DNA from: Globodera rostochiensis
Taxonomy: Eukaryota > Nematoda > Chromadorea > Rhabditida > Heteroderidae
DNA length: 64,000 nt
NCBI GenBank assembly: GCA_018350325.1
Contig: JAEVLN010000008.1
Coordinates: 1,054,001 to 1,118,000 of the forward strand
Direction: 5' to 3'
A program made the position numbers and the translations under genes. The notes below the pieces were generated by a model that was not told the DNA's origin, searched no databases, and worked only from the letters and a program-made list of their open reading frames with translations. Shown piece after piece: positions 1 through 10,259 of this stretch (its first letter is position 1; each line of letters opens with the position of its first letter).

Positions 1-520
1 GTCTCTATCCTTACAATATAATGCTCGAATTTCTAGAACTTTTTCATTCGCATTTTTTTTATTAACCAAAAATGCGATGAATTGTCTCAAAGTTTAAAAT
101 AATCGTCTTTCCTTTTGCTATATAAATTCATTTGAATTAATGTCTCTATCCTTACAATATAATGCTCGAATTTCTAGAACTTTTTCATTCGCATTTTTTT
201 ATTAACCAAAAATGCGATGAATTGTCTCAAATTTTAAAATAATCGTCTTTCCTTTTGCTATATAAATTCATTTGAATTAATGTCTCTATCCTTACAATAT
301 AATGCTTGAATTTCTAGAACTTTTTCATTCGCATTTTTTTATTAACCAAAAATGCGATGAATTGTCTCAAATTTTAAAATAATCGTCTTTCCTTTTGCTA
401 TATAAATTCATCTGAATTAATGTCTCTATCCTTACAATATAATGCTTGAATTTCTAGAACTTTTTCATTCGCATTTTTTTTATTAACCAAAAATGCGATG
501 AATTGTTCAAATTTTAAATT
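1..520. repeat. 140-bp tandem repeat, about 3.7 units
   Basis: The word GTCTCTATCCTTACAATATA recurs at positions 1, 142, 282 and 422, giving a 140-141 bp period with only a few differences between units; the last unit is cut after about 100 bp. Each unit contains an imperfect inverted repeat (TTCATTCGCATTTTT against AAAAATGCGATGAA) that could form a hairpin. The array touches the window edge, so its true length is unknown. No coding potential is visible. Confidence 0.93.
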
Positions 521-1070
521 GTTTTGTGGAATAGGTAATTAATTATTAAAAACAAAACAGAAAATTTGCCCAAAACACCCAGATACCGGTCCCGGTTCCG
601 GATACCGTTTTTGTCCCCCTAATTAACATAATTAAAATCACTCAACATTTTTCTTAACAAAGATTACAAAATTGAGTAAAAAATTGAACATTTTGGTAAA
701 AATGTCGTTTAAGTACCTCGCTTGAAATTTAACAAATCATATACCACTCGACTCCGCTCATCGAGCTGAGCACTGAATCTGCAAATTTGTTGCGCGGAAA
801 CCACATTGAAGACAGTTATGAGCCCAGGACTGAAGTGTCTTTTTGAGTGGGGACTCAGTTGACCATTGATTAAAGAATGGAGAAAGAGCACTCATAGGGT
901 TTAAAAAGCTAGTATTAATTAGGCTTAGGCCTAAGCCACACTGGCTCGGGGTTTGTTAGGCTTAGGCTTAGGCCTAAGCCACTTTTTATGTTACTTAAAA
1001 GTCACCGGGTTTGTCTAATTTTTAAGAGGCAAATTTAATTATTAAAAGGGCAAATGACTCTGAATCTCAT
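521..1070. other. Non-coding spacer with telomere-word palindromes
   Basis: No gene is seen. Positions 919-937 and 955-980 carry TTAGGC repeats running into their own reverse complement (GGCTTAGGCCTAAGCC is a perfect 16-bp palindrome). TTAGGC is the nematode telomere repeat, so these are short interstitial head-to-head telomere words. Positions 580-612 carry a short CCGG-rich block (ACCGGTCCCGGTTCCGGATACC) like the repeats at 53.1 and 56.2 kb. Confidence 0.7.
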
Positions 1071-1930
1071 TCAAATCTACCGGATTTGCCAAGATAAGCA
1101 AAGCCTTCTTGAGTCTCTTCAACGATGGAAGTTAATACCGGAACACTTCTTTTGCAAAAAATGTAAGGGTGCGGAACCGCTGACGCTTCAACAGAAAAGC
1201 AATAGGTTTTTAAAGTGATGGGATCAGGTTAATTTTGGTAATAGAGTTGATGGGTGGCGTGGCATTGTCTCAATAAAGTGGCGCACCGAAAACAAAAGGT
1301 CAGAAAGTGCGGCGCGATAGTTGAATTCCGGGATGGAACTTTTTTTGCGCGGTCTCATTTGAGCATCTTTCAAGTGCTAGGATTTGTGAATCTCTGGGTG
1401 GACAATGCGTCTTTGAAACTTATAGCGCATCAAATCGAAGTTGGCTACAAAGCAGTTGTTGATTGGTTATATTCTTTGTCGTATTTTGTTTATTCGGTTC
1501 CTTATTTGTCTGTAGGTCCTCGTTCTGTCGTGAGTTGTCTTTGTAGTCTTTCATCAATCAAAAAGAAGTGCTTGGAGGCGATGGATTAGTAGTGGAAATA
1601 GACAAGTCAAAGTTTGTGTTGAAAAAGTTCCAAAGTAAAGGTTGTTCTTTGGAGATTTGGCAAACGTAAATATCACCGTGGGAGACGTGTTGAAGGCCAG
1701 TGGGTTTTCGGTGGATACGAACGTGGCTCAGGGAGAGTTTTCATGGTTGCGGTTGAGGCCCGGTATTTTAAAGATGCTTTATTAAAATAGGACCATTTTA
1801 TTAGGGGCGCTGACACTCTTTTGCCTATTAATCATGAGTGGATTGCACCGGGAACCACCATAGTATCAGACTTTTGGAAGAGCTATGATTGCTTAAGCCG
1901 CGAGGGCTATGTCCATCTCAAATCAAAAAT
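1070..1930 (+). pseudogene. Merlin-type (ISXO2-like) DDE transposase relic
   Basis: This is a decayed DNA-transposon transposase. The first open piece (1254-1589) has RDGTFFARS followed by an HTH-like stretch ending in VVDW. After stops and frame changes, the catalytic part follows: VEIDKSKF, then FGKRKYHRGRRVEGQWVFGG, GSGRVFMV, ADTLLPI and finally IAPGTTIVSDFWKSYDCL near 1845-1900. The order and spacing match the ISXO2-like domain used by Merlin elements, with catalytic Asp in VEID and VSD. Several stops (for example near 1587 and 1668) and a missing 3' part show that it is dead. Terminal repeats could not be placed. Confidence 0.82.
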
Positions 1931-1934
1931 TTTT

Positions 1935-1975
1935 CTCGGCAGCGCCTATCGGCACCGCCGAACCTTCTTCAGAAA
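1935..1975. repeat. Short dispersed GC hairpin (CGGC.GCGCC...GGCACCGCCG)
   Basis: A short GC-rich hairpin inside AT-rich DNA, read as TTCTCGGCAGCGCCTATCGG followed by CACCGCCGA. Close relatives occur at 34230-34270, 50435-50475 and 52855-52890, each preceded by an AAATTTT-rich lead. It looks like the conserved core of a small dispersed repeat whose ends are not clear. Confidence 0.6.
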
Positions 1976-2139
1976 TGATGCAGAAATCTCAAAATCTTCC
2001 TGAACCAAATTAAACAAAATGTTAAAAAATTCTAAAAAAATTTCCTGCCGGCGCTGAATGGAACTTTACAATCGAATTAGACCAAAAATGATTCAAAATG
2101 TACAGAAAAGTGTAGAGATTAAAAACAAGCAGGGCCTTT

Positions 2140-2341
2140 TAAAGTTCCCCACCTTGGAGCGGAAAAGGGTGGAAATTTTTGAAGCATGCATTCCATTGTT
2201 GTGTAGCGATATATTGAATCGCGTTTAGAGTCTATGATTGATAATTGAATGGGCCAAATGAGTATAAAATCTTAAAATTTTGTTAAGATTGACATGAGAT
2301 ATATAAATTTGAAAAGTAGTGCAGGACTTTTGGGCACCCTG
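2140..2341 (-). mobile_element. Tc1/mariner-type element end (relic)
   Basis: The segment ends in GCACCCTG followed by TA, a Tc1/mariner-like terminus. Read on the minus strand the end is CAGGGTGCCCAAAAGTCCTG. This terminus and the inner stretch GGGTGGAAATTTTTGAAGC both match the relic at 42.52 kb, which begins CAGGGTGACACAAAAGTCTT after a TA. Only this end of the element is present here. Confidence 0.6.
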
Positions 2342-2345
2342 TATG

Positions 2346-2750
2346 TCCAATACTCGAAACCCAAAAGGTTTAAAACTAATAGTAAGTCCAAAAGAATATT
2401 TTTTATTTTTTATTCTCGAGGGTAATACATCCACTTCTGGCATTTTAATCACTCTCAAAAAAAACATTTGTTTAGTCAAAAACCAATATTTTCTTTGTAG
2501 AGATCGTCAACAAACTGATTGACTAAATAAAAATACCTAAAATATGGATTTATTGTGCAAAAATGGCGAAAATATTGATTTTTATTGACTAAAAGTCGTT
2601 CTAATTCTAAAATTTTTGAAATGAATGCTATTTCCGGAATTCTTTCGTCAAACCCTGTTTGGTTGTTAAGAAAGATTGATCCTCAATTTTCTTATTGCGA
2701 TTTTTTTTACTTAAATTTTAATTTTTAGAAAATTTGGTTTTAGATCGCTT
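2346..2750. other. AT-rich spacer, nothing recognised
   Basis: Short open frames here (for example 2319-2522) show no family resemblance and overlap the transposon end. I see no gene, repeat or RNA. Confidence 0.6.
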
Positions 2751-2752
2751 GA

Positions 2753-3178
2753 TTATCGGTGGTCTCTGCTGATCAATCGTGTGCCATCCTCGAAAAAAAT
2801 GCCGCCGTCAATGGCACAGTATTTAGGGCAAATGCCCTTGAAACCGGTAGAGCCGGGTTGGCCAGACCATGGGCGACCGGTGCGCCCTCCGGCCCTGGCC
2901 GCCCTCAATGCCAATCGGACATTTACTCTTTTTGTTATCGAAAAATTAATTTTTTTTTTAAACAATTTGAAATTGTACAACAGAAACTGTAAAATTAATA
3001 AAATTTGGCGATTGCAAAATTAAATAAAATTTGGTAAAACTTTTTAAGATTTTATAAATATCATTTAAAATTACCATTTTCGCTTGTCTACCTTTAAGCC
3101 CAAGTGCGCCGGGTAGCGTCGGAGATCCGGGTGGTCCAGGCGGTCCTGGAATGCGGTCCCGCTTCTGAGTGGGGGACG
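2753..3178 (-). pseudogene. Cuticle collagen C-terminal fragment (relic)
   Basis: Reading the minus strand, 3175-3080 encodes a Gly-X-Y run (IPGPPGPPGS...PGALGLKG). After an AT-rich gap of about 150 bp that may be an intron, 2925-2753 encodes more Gly-X-Y triplets and the sequence GFKGICPKYCAIDGG followed by IFFEDGTR and a stop soon after. CPKYC plus DGG.FFEDGTR is the characteristic C-terminal non-collagenous end of nematode cuticle collagens, which are secreted into the exoskeleton. The Gly-X-Y register changes frame inside the last exon (GIEGGQGRR is in a different frame from GQPGSTGFKG), and the 5' part is replaced by the minisatellite that begins near 3166, so this is a broken gene or a displaced 3' end. 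Confidence 0.75.
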
Positions 3179-4168
3179 GAACTGGCCGGACTGGAGTAGG
3201 GGGACGGAACTGGCCGGACTGGAGTGAGGGACGGAACTGGCCGGACTGGAGTGAGGGACGGAACTTGCCGGAAATTGAGTGGGGGACGGAACTGGCAGGA
3301 CAGGAGTGAGGGACGGAACTGGCCGGAATGGAGTGGGGGACGGAACTGGCCGGACTGGAGTGGGGGACGGAACTTGCCGGAAATTAAGTGGGGGACGGGA
3401 CTGGCCGGACTGGAGTGGGGGACGGAACTTGCCGAAATTGAGTGGGGGACGGAACTGGCAGGACAGGAGTGAGGGACGGAACTGGCCGGAATGGAGTGGG
3501 GGACGGAACTGGCCGGACTGGAGTGGGGGACGGAACTTGCCGGAAATTAAGTGGGGGACGGAACTGGCCGGACTGGAGTGGGGGACGGAACTTGCCGAAA
3601 TTGAGTGGGGGACGGAACTGGCAGGACAGGAGTGAGGGACGGAACTGGCCGGAATGGAGTGGGGGACGGAACTGGCCGGACTGGAGTGGGGGACGGAACT
3701 TGCCGGAAATTGAGTGGGGGACGGAACTGGCAGGACAGGAGTGAGGGACGGAACTGGCCGGAATGGAGTGGGGGACGGAACTTGCCGGAAATTGAGTGGG
3801 GGACGGAACTGGCAGGACAGGAGTGAGGGACGGAACTGGCCGGAATGGAGTGGGGGACGGAACTGGCCGGACTGGAGTGGGGGACGGAACTTGCCGGAAA
3901 TTGAGTGGGGGACGGAACTGGCAGGACAGGAGTGAGGGACGGAACTGGCCGGACTGGAGTGGGGGACGGAACTTGCCGGAAATTAAGTGGGGGACGGAAC
4001 TGGCCGGAATGAGTGGCTGGACGGAACTGCCCGGAATGGAGTGGGGGACGGAACTGGCAGGACAGGAGTGAGGGACAGAACTGGCCGGAATGGAGTGGGG
4101 GACGGAACTGGCCGGACTGGAGTGGGGGACGGAACTGGCCGGAATGGAGTGGCTGGACGGAACACTGC
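3166..4168. repeat. 27-bp GC-rich minisatellite, about 37 units
   Basis: The unit is close to GTGGGGGACGGAACTGGCCG plus GACTGGA (27 bp). Variants (GGCAGGACAGGA, TTGCCGGAAATTGA, CCGGAATGGA) alternate in a regular order, giving a higher-order period of about four units (roughly 109 bp). Because 27 is divisible by three, several long frames stay open on both strands, including a 278-codon Pro/Ser-rich frame on the minus strand (3384-4220); these look like by-products of the repeat. Two stray units occur at 30645-30700. Confidence 0.93.
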
Positions 4169-4318
4169 AATGAAATTGCTTAGAGGAAAATGCGTTTATG
4201 CCGCTGAAAAAAACCATCAAACTATCATTTTGTTTGTCATTTATCGAAAAAAATGAATTGTCAATTTTTTTTTTTGACGAATAGTTTCATACAAATTTTA
4301 CAAACATTGACTACTCAT

Positions 4319-5343
4319 TCAAATACTTCCCGCATTCGAATTCTCAATTTCCTGAACATTTGCCGCGGCATTCTCTTCCACAGAATGTCCATCGGCAGCA
4401 TTTGGATGCAATTGCTGTCGTTTAAATTGCTTTTTCCATCTAAACAAAGTGGCACTTCCAATATTCAACATTTTGGCAATGTCCCAGTCACTAATTTTAG
4501 AATTTTTGACTTTAATTGCATAATAACGTTTCATTAATTCCTTTTGTTCGCTGTGGGGGTGTTTATGTTGTGGTTCTGTAAAAGTTTAATTAATATAATA
4601 AATTTGAGCTCAAAATACTCACTGGTTTGGCCAAGTTCACGTTTCCAAGCGTAAATTGTTTTAAAACTGAGGCCCAACTCTTTTGCGGCAGTTTTATCTA
4701 ATTCATTTTGAGAGTTTTTGATTCCGTCCCGCATTAACTTGGCTTTCATTTGATCAAATTTCTCTATTAAATTTTTACGTTCTTCTTTTTCATTGACCAT
4801 TTTTCGACTTTGGCCAAATTCTTTTTTCCATTTATATATTTTTTTGCAATTGGCATTTAAATGTTTAGCAATTTTTCTTTCAATTTGATTCCATTCTTTT
4901 TTTGAATATTTTCCTTTTTGTTTAAATTTTCCTTTTATTTCGTTGAAATTGTCGATAATCTTACGTTTTTTTCGCTCATCTTCAGCAATATTTTCGTTTG
5001 AAGTAATTACTTTCATTATTTCATTTTGTTGTTCACCATTTTTGGAATTTTCAGAGTGATCATATTCTGTGAGAAGAGGATTCTGATCAGTTGAATTGGG
5101 TTCAATTTGTCCAATTTGGGTGTTCTGCCGGTCGATTTGGTGATGGACATTTTGTCCAAAGTTTGTTGGCGCCGGCGTTATCAATTCTTCGGCGGCTTCA
5201 TCTTTGTCTAACCATTCATCTACGAATAATTCGTCAAATGTTTGGAGTGGCAATTCCTCTAATTCCTCCAATTGTACGGATTCGGCTTTGTCCAGTGCAT
5301 TTGTTACAAAGAATGCCAACAACATTAAAATCCAAAATTCCAT
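4319..5343 (-). CDS. SHT-1: secreted tandem helix-turn-helix protein
   Basis: I do not recognise this family by name. Coding exons are 5343-4623 and 4575-4319, joined across a 47-bp phase-1 intron (GTGAGT...ACAG), giving 325 residues. Residues 1-20 form a signal peptide (MEFWILMLLAFFVTN). Residues 22-60 are acidic. One repeat unit (GQIEPNSTDQNPLLTEYDHS) with an N-glycosylation sequon follows. Three related modules of about 50 residues lie at roughly 126-180, 188-240 and 250-295. Each ends in a helix-turn-helix-like pattern, IAKHL...KKIYKWKKEF, VAKEL-type and IAKMLNIGSATLFRWKKQF, of the homeodomain/transposase-HTH sort. DNA binding is inferred, not shown. The 5' side has AAATTCAG 23 bp before the ATG, a possible trans-splice acceptor. 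It is followed downstream (4.3 kb side) by the minisatellite and upstream by a segment shared with SHT-7 and SHT-8. Confidence 0.85.
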
Positions 5344-5449
5344 TTTAGTTTGGCAAAAAACAATTTCTGAATTTACAATTAATTTTATGATTTCGATTGC
5401 AAAAATTTGTCAAGTTAAAGAATTTTTCGCAATAAGATTGTAAAGCATA

Positions 5450-6060
5450 ATAAATATTCTAAATGAAATAAAATAACTAAAATTGTGAATTATTTAGTCC
5501 AAATAAGTTGGAGTCACTCGAAAAATCAATAAGGCCCATCATTTTCCAAAATTTCAGCCAACCCTAAAATTATTAATCACAAATGGAGGAAATGATGACA
5601 ATTTCCGGGCGTTTCTATTAGAGACCGGATGCTCAGAATTTTCCAGGGATAACATCCAATTTTGCCAAAACACTTTTCCTAGTGCCAATAAATTACTCCG
5701 ATGTTGGCCGTCGGCGGGTGGTGCTCATGTGTGTTTTTAGGTAACTTTTTTGTGTGCACCACCAACTGTGTAGAAAAATGGCTATTTTTACAAGTTTTGA
5801 GCTATAACTTTTTTGCGTAAAAGCTAAATCGGTTTTATTTTTAGCTTTCGCTTGATCAAAGGTTCAACAAACAGAGAGCTTCTGAATGATATCGATTTTG
5901 TTTGATAGCTTTTCTAAAAATTAATTATGACTGATTGCGCCGAAACGGCGGCGCTAAACTGTCCGGATTTCTATCACGAGTTGTGACAAAATAAATTCAA
6001 TTGGACTCGGATTTCGAAACACGGGCATATGATTCAGGGCCAAAATCTCAAAACCACTTT
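5450..6060. repeat. Segmentally duplicated 5' flank
   Basis: The stretch TCAATAAGGCCCATCATTTT through TTTCTATTAGAGACCGGATG recurs at 30380-30500, and its first half also at 32845-32880. The stretch TTCAACAAACAGAGAGCTTC to the Asn-rich area near 6050 recurs at 32945-33160. All copies lie upstream of minus-strand SHT genes (1, 7, 8), so gene plus flank was copied together. No gene is seen. Confidence 0.75.
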
Positions 6061-6700
6061 TATTCCGAGGGTTCCGTGCCAGAACGAGTAGGATATAGTC
6101 CTGGCGAGTTTGGTTTCCAAATGCTCCTCTCCCCCCTCCAAATTTGTATTTTTGAAAATTTTTTTGACAAAAAAATGCAAATACCAGGGTTAAAGGGGAG
6201 GGTGTTAGGTGGTTAGACAAATGCGGGCCATACACAGCATAAAAGGGGAAGGGAAGGATCGCCAAAAGAAATTGTGAGGTGATCATTTGGGTGATCATTT
6301 TCCATCAAATTCCCCGCGTCCTGAGAAGCTTCGCCCCGCGGCACTTGGATTGACTGACGGACGTCCAAAAATGCAAATGAGGAAGATTGGGCGGTGGGGC
6401 AACTTTGTGAAATTTTTTTTTCCATGTTATATGAAAACAATTCAGCGGCTAGTTCGGAGATGGCGTTTGCGGCTCCAGCTAGTTTCTTCTCGGAAAGTGC
6501 CCCAAAAAAACAGCTCTTCTTCCGTAGTGGGTTTAGCATGATCAGACATTGCCGTTGGGGTCGGGTTTCGTCCTCCCCCAAATTCTCCTTTGGCCTTTCC
6601 GTACATTAGAGCCCAGGGAGGAATCGCTTCCTCCTTTTTGTCCGTCACATTATTAAATGCTTTATTGGCGAATGGTCAGCCATTTAGTGTGCCCTGGCTA
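6061..6700. other. Unrecognised mixed-composition region
   Basis: The region is less AT-rich than its surroundings and holds overlapping frames on both strands (minus 6213-6581, 122 codons; plus 6287-6541). None shows a domain, signal peptide or repeat that I recognise, and no splice structure is evident. I would not call a gene. Confidence 0.4.
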
Positions 6701-6709
6701 ATAATCTTT

Positions 6710-6895
6710 AAAAGCAGTGAACTGCAGTAATTGGCTGGTTAAAAACTGATCTTCGGGTTTATTGATTGTTTTTGCTGGTATTCAGACGAATGTACGTACA
6801 GTCTCAGCTTCGTCAAGGCCATGTTCGAGTTGGCCGCTTCACCGAAATGCGATGGTTCGGCTCCGGGCGTCTCGGTGAGGCGGCTTCAACAACTG
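6710..6895 (+). pseudogene. Exon-like fragment of an unknown host gene
   Basis: The sequence CAGTCTCAGCTTCGTCAAGG and its neighbourhood, from TGCAGTAATTGGCTG on, recur at 24830-24975. One frame reads CTYSLSFVKAMFELAASPKC and ends in a stop at about 6898. The 24.9-kb copy keeps the same frame through FVKAMFELA. Conservation of the frame suggests a copied exon, but no parent gene is present and I cannot name it. Confidence 0.4.
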
Positions 6896-7224
6896 TGAAG
6901 GCGCGCCGTGGTACAAATTGGTAGGTGCGGGAGGCAGATTTGTTCGTCAAACGATGATTATAAATTTCGGCACTTTAAGCACGAAACATTTTTTATGTCA
7001 TTTTTGTTGCATAGTTACTTGACCCGAGAATCAAAGATCGCGGAATGCAGTGAATTTTTAAATTAAATAAGTTATATGTTAATTTTCCGAAAATAATTTC
7101 TCACAATAAATTGGTAACAATTTTGAAAAAATTTAAGCAAACGCTAATTAGAAAATAACTAATTTTTAGCTCTATTAAAAATAATTGTTGAAAATTCTAT
7201 TGATCATCGTTTCATTCAAATACT

Positions 7225-8186
7225 TCACGAATTCGAGTGCCCAATTTCCTGAACATTTGAGCCGGCATTTTCTTCATGCCCATCAACAGAATTTGCATGA
7301 ATTTGCTGAAGTTTAAATTGCTTTTTCCATTTATACAAAGTGGCTATTCCAATTTTCAACATTTTGACAATTTTCTTGTCATTAATGTTAGGATTTTTGT
7401 CTTTAATTTCATAATAAAGTTTCAACAATTCCTTTTTTTCGCTGTGGGAGTATTTATTTGGTCCTGTAAAGAATTAATTAATAATAAAATAGGGCTCAAA
7501 AACTCACGGCTTTGGCCAAATTCACTTTTCCAATTGTAAATTGTTGCCAAACTGAGGCCCAACTCTTTCGCGACAGTTTTATCAATTTGTTTGGTATAAG
7601 AGTTTTTGAATCCAGCCCGCTTTAACATGGCTTTCATCTGATAAAATTTTTCTACCAAATGTTTACGTTCTTCTTTTTCATTAAACATTTTTCCACTTAT
7701 GCCTAATTCTTTTTTCCATTTATATATTTTTTTGCGACTGATTTTTAAATGTTTGGCAATTTTTTCCTCAATTTGGCTTCTTTCTTTGTAAGGAAATTTT
7801 CCTTTTTGCTTAAATTCGTCTTTCATTGCGTGGAATTTGTCAATAATTTTACGTTTTTCATTTGAAGTAATTTCTTCGCCATTTTTGGAATTATCAGAGT
7901 TATAAGACTTTGTGAGAGAAGGATTCTGATCAGTTGAATTGGGTTCAATTTGTCCAATTTGGGTGTTCTGTCGGTCGATTTGGTGATGGACATTTTGTCC
8001 AAAGTTTGTTGGCGCCGGTGTTTTCAAATCTTCGGCTTCATCTTTGTCCAACCATTCATCTACGAATAATTCGTCAAATGTTTGGAGTGGCAATTCTTCC
8101 AATTCCTCCAATTGTACGGATTCGGCTTTGTCCAGTGAATTTGTTGCAAAAAATAAGACCAAAATTAAAATCCAAAATTCTTCCAT
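7225..8186 (-). CDS. SHT-2: secreted tandem helix-turn-helix protein
   Basis: Exons are 8186-7508 and 7463-7225 with a 44-bp phase-1 intron, the shortest in the family; the product is 305 residues. The start MEEFWILILVLFFATNSLDK gives the signal peptide. The linker holds one repeat unit (GQIEPNSTDQNPSLTKSYNS). Module 1 has IAKHLKISRKKIYKWKKELG, module 2 VAKELGLSLATIYNWKSEFG and module 3 IVKMLKIGIATLYKWKKQFK. The tail is altered: the SVEENAA stretch has lost residues (DGHEENAGSNVQEI), and a base change gives a stop right after HSNS, about three residues earlier than most copies. The gene lies in the same orientation as SHT-1, 2 kb away. Confidence 0.85.
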
Positions 8187-8299
8187 TTTATTTGGGCAAA
8201 AAACAACCTCTGAATTTACCTATTTTGCGTTAGAATTCTATAAAAAATTTTATAAATTTACAGATAAAAACATTCAAATTTTTAAATATTAATAAAAGT

Positions 8300-8445
8300 A
8301 TTTTAAAAAAATTATTGGAGTAATAAATGACAGATAAATCATATACTTTAATAGATATCTCACCCGAATCAATATTCATGACCCTTCAGAATTATTTTTA
8401 CCTACTAATAATCAATTGTATAAAATGGCGATCAATTGTGAATAG
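8300..8445 (-). promoter_or_regulatory. Conserved SHT 5' block of SHT-2
   Basis: On the minus strand this holds the family's conserved upstream block: a word near CGATCGCCATTTTAT, a GTCAGGAATATTGAT-like word, GGGTGAGAT and CTGTCATTTATTACT. It lies about 120-260 bp before the SHT-2 start. A promoter role is inferred from position and conservation only. Confidence 0.5.
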
Positions 8446-8610
8446 GCAAAATCAATTTTTTTAAATTTAGTTACAATTTCCCTGAAGCAAAGTGACATTC
8501 TGCTGACATTTCGCCAAACAGTTACAGCCAGAAGCTGGGCACACTCACATAAATTCGAAGTGTTACTTTAATTATTTTTGACGCGCATCTTTACAAAGAA
8601 TGGTGCTTAA

Positions 8611-8718
8611 CAGGGATGAGCAAAATCGGAAAATAAAATCCGAAACCCGAAATTTCCGAAAACCCAAAAATCCCGAAATTTCCGTAATATCCGAAACCCG
8701 AAATTTTGCCCATCCCTG
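8611..8718. mobile_element. hAT-type MITE, 108 bp
   Basis: The ends are CAGGGATGAGCAAAAT and, reversed, CAGGGATGGGCAAAAT (15 of 16 match). The flanks GTGCTTAA (8603-8610) and GTGCTTTA (8719-8726) form an 8-bp target duplication with one mismatch. The inside is made of short words CCGAAA/CCCGAAATT. CAGGG ends plus an 8-bp duplication are typical of hAT elements. A longer relative with the same left end starts at 9210. Confidence 0.85.
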
Positions 8719-8759
8719 GTGCTTTACCCTGACATGTAATTTTGCCGTGTTCTATATCA

Positions 8760-9060
8760 ATCGTTGATGGGGGTCAGGAAACAGCGCACTGTGCCTACCC
8801 CCCCCCCCCAGATTAAGCAGCATTGACTCCCGGATGGAATTGGGGGAAGGGAAAGATGGGAAGGATGCCCGGGCCCTGCGCATTGGTGTTCGCCTCCTGA
8901 CTCTGTCCCCCCCCCCCCTTCCACCCCACCCCCTATTTCAACGCAAGGTGTCATGCGGAGGTTTGCGCCAACTTTTATGGTGAAAAGTTACAGGATGATC
9001 AATTTTTGCAAAATTAAAAAAAATAAATTTTGAAATTTTTTTAAATGAATTATATATATC
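8760..9060. other. Spacer with C and G homopolymer runs
   Basis: There are runs of ten C near 8800 and 8910 within a GC-rich block (8757-8954). The minus-strand frame through it (Gly-rich) is composition-driven. No gene is recognised. Confidence 0.5.
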
Positions 9061-9207
9061 ATAAAGTTAAATCATTTGACCCTCTGCGATCAAAACTGCC
9101 TGATCAATTTTGTAGACGAAATAGTGTGCTAAAGGGAGAGAGTGGGTAGTAAAACAAGAGTAACGAGAGCGAGAACTGTTACTTTTGTCTTTTTGCAGTA
9201 GTATCCA

Positions 9208-9330
9208 CCAGGGCTGAGCAAAATCGGAAAATAAAATCCGAAACCCGAAATTCCGAACCGAAATCCTAAAAATCCGATAAGCCAAAAATCCCGGTATTTC
9301 AAATATCCGAAATTTTTTTTAAATGGTGAA
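9208..9330 (+). mobile_element. Truncated relative of the 8.6-kb MITE
   Basis: It begins CAGGGCTGAGCAAAATCGGA and matches the 8611 element for about 50 bp, then diverges into CCGAAATCC and AAATCCG words. No matching right end or target duplication is found. Confidence 0.55.
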
Positions 9331-9537
9331 TAGTATTATAAGTAGGGCCACTTATATGGAAATCGCACTCGGAATAAAAACGAAAAATGCATCCCTAAAA
9401 TTGACTTTCGTGACTAAAAATTCTACCAACTAAAAAAATGAAATTTTTAAAATTCTGCTTATTTTTCAAATTTTTTTTCTCTTATTACTTTAATTAGGAA
9501 AATCTTGAGCATTTTTTGCTATATTTGAATAAAAATT

Positions 9538-9716
9538 GTAAGGATTTGAGTGTTCCGCTGGTTGGAAGCGAACGGTTAAAACGCCCATGGCGGGGGCAAA
9601 AGATCATCCATAAAGAAGAAACCCCAGTAGCTCAGTTGGAAGAGCTGCCCACGGATTGGGTGAAGGACATGGGTTCGAGTCCCACCCGGGGCTAACATTT
9701 TGCCTATTCTTTACTA
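9538..9716 (+). repeat. tRNA-derived dispersed repeat (SINE-like), copy 1
   Basis: A 75-80 bp head (TGTAAGGAT...CGCTGGTTGGAAGCGA ACGGTTAAAACG, then GGGGGCAAAAGATCATCC) is followed by a tRNA-like body with box A (TAGCTCAGTTGG, 9629-9640) and box B (GGTTCGAGTCC, near 9672). The acceptor-stem halves CCCC and GGGG pair. A tail ATTTTGCCTATTCTTTACTA follows. The same head-body-tail order occurs at 44.7 kb (+) and 34.63-34.86 kb (-), which argues for a mobile repeat. The anticodon loop lacks the invariant U33, so a working tRNA is unlikely. Confidence 0.75.
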
Positions 9717-9784
9717 AATTTTATCCATATTTCACAATTTTGACCATGTTTTGCAATTTTTCATCCATATTTTATGGCCATATT

Positions 9785-9906
9785 TCGAGCCATATAAATC
9801 ATGGCCCTAATTATAAGAAAGAAAAATATTTATGCGACGTCAGGAATATTGATTTGGGCCCGGGTCAAAAGGGTTGGCAAAAATTATAAGAGACATAAAT
9901 AAATAT
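9785..9906 (+). promoter_or_regulatory. Conserved SHT 5' block of SHT-3, upstream half
   Basis: The sequence TTATAAGAAAGAAAAATATT, then GACGTCAGGAATATTGATTT and AAAAGGGTTGGCAAAAATTA, matches 21181-21270 upstream of SHT-4. The match is cut at 9906 by the Bel/Pao element and resumes after it, at 17925. Confidence 0.75.
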
Positions 9907-10179
9907 TGTCGCGTAATGCGAAATAAGGCATTTTCCCCGGTCGAGAATACGAGATGAGATATACCCCCGCCCCGCCCATCATCCGTTACCCTCCCGCCCC
10001 TTTGCCCCCGATCCCTCACCCCCGGGGGGATAAGTGTTTTTTCCGTTTTCTTTTTGCCGTTTGCATCGACAGTTTTCCCATCAGCAGAAATAAAGTGTTT
10101 TGAAAGCGAAATCGGAGAAACGAACGTTTGCCTTTAACTGACGAACTTTGGGGGTTTTTCGGGCTCCCAATTCGCCACA
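9907..10179 (+). repeat. 5' LTR of the Bel/Pao element
   Basis: It is 273 bp and begins TGTCGCGTAATGCG and ends CAATTCGCCACA. An AATAAAGTGTTTTG polyadenylation-like word lies near 10088. I could not identify a standard primer-binding site beginning TGG directly after it; the next bases are CAACGGCCGGGAATT. Confidence 0.95.
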
Positions 10180-10259
10180 CAACGGCCGGGAATTATCCCC
10201 CCCACTGAATTTGAATCGCCCGTTGCATTCCCACCCATCCCATCTCCTTTCCCAGCGGC

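Noticed and set aside
1..520. CRISPR-like array
   Set aside because: Whole 140-bp units repeat without unique spacers; the rest of the window is eukaryotic.
3224..4220. Long overlapping open frames in the 27-bp minisatellite (up to 278 codons)
   Set aside because: The unit length is a multiple of three and frames stay open on both strands in several registers; no start context, splice signal or domain is present.
6213..6581. 122-codon minus-strand frame
   Set aside because: No signal peptide, domain or paralogue, and overlapping frames of equal length exist on the other strand.
7276..7539. Plus-strand frames opposite SHT exons (MSIDRIWMKLLSFKL type, MSNHSSTNNSSNVWSG type, MNWVQFVQFGC type)
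   Set aside because: They recur opposite every SHT copy and are the complement of conserved exon 2, the acidic part and the linker; no independent signals.
9625..9700. Functional tRNA gene
   Set aside because: Boxes A and B are good, but the anticodon loop lacks U33, stems are imperfect and head and tail are conserved between scattered copies, so a dispersed repeat is more likely.
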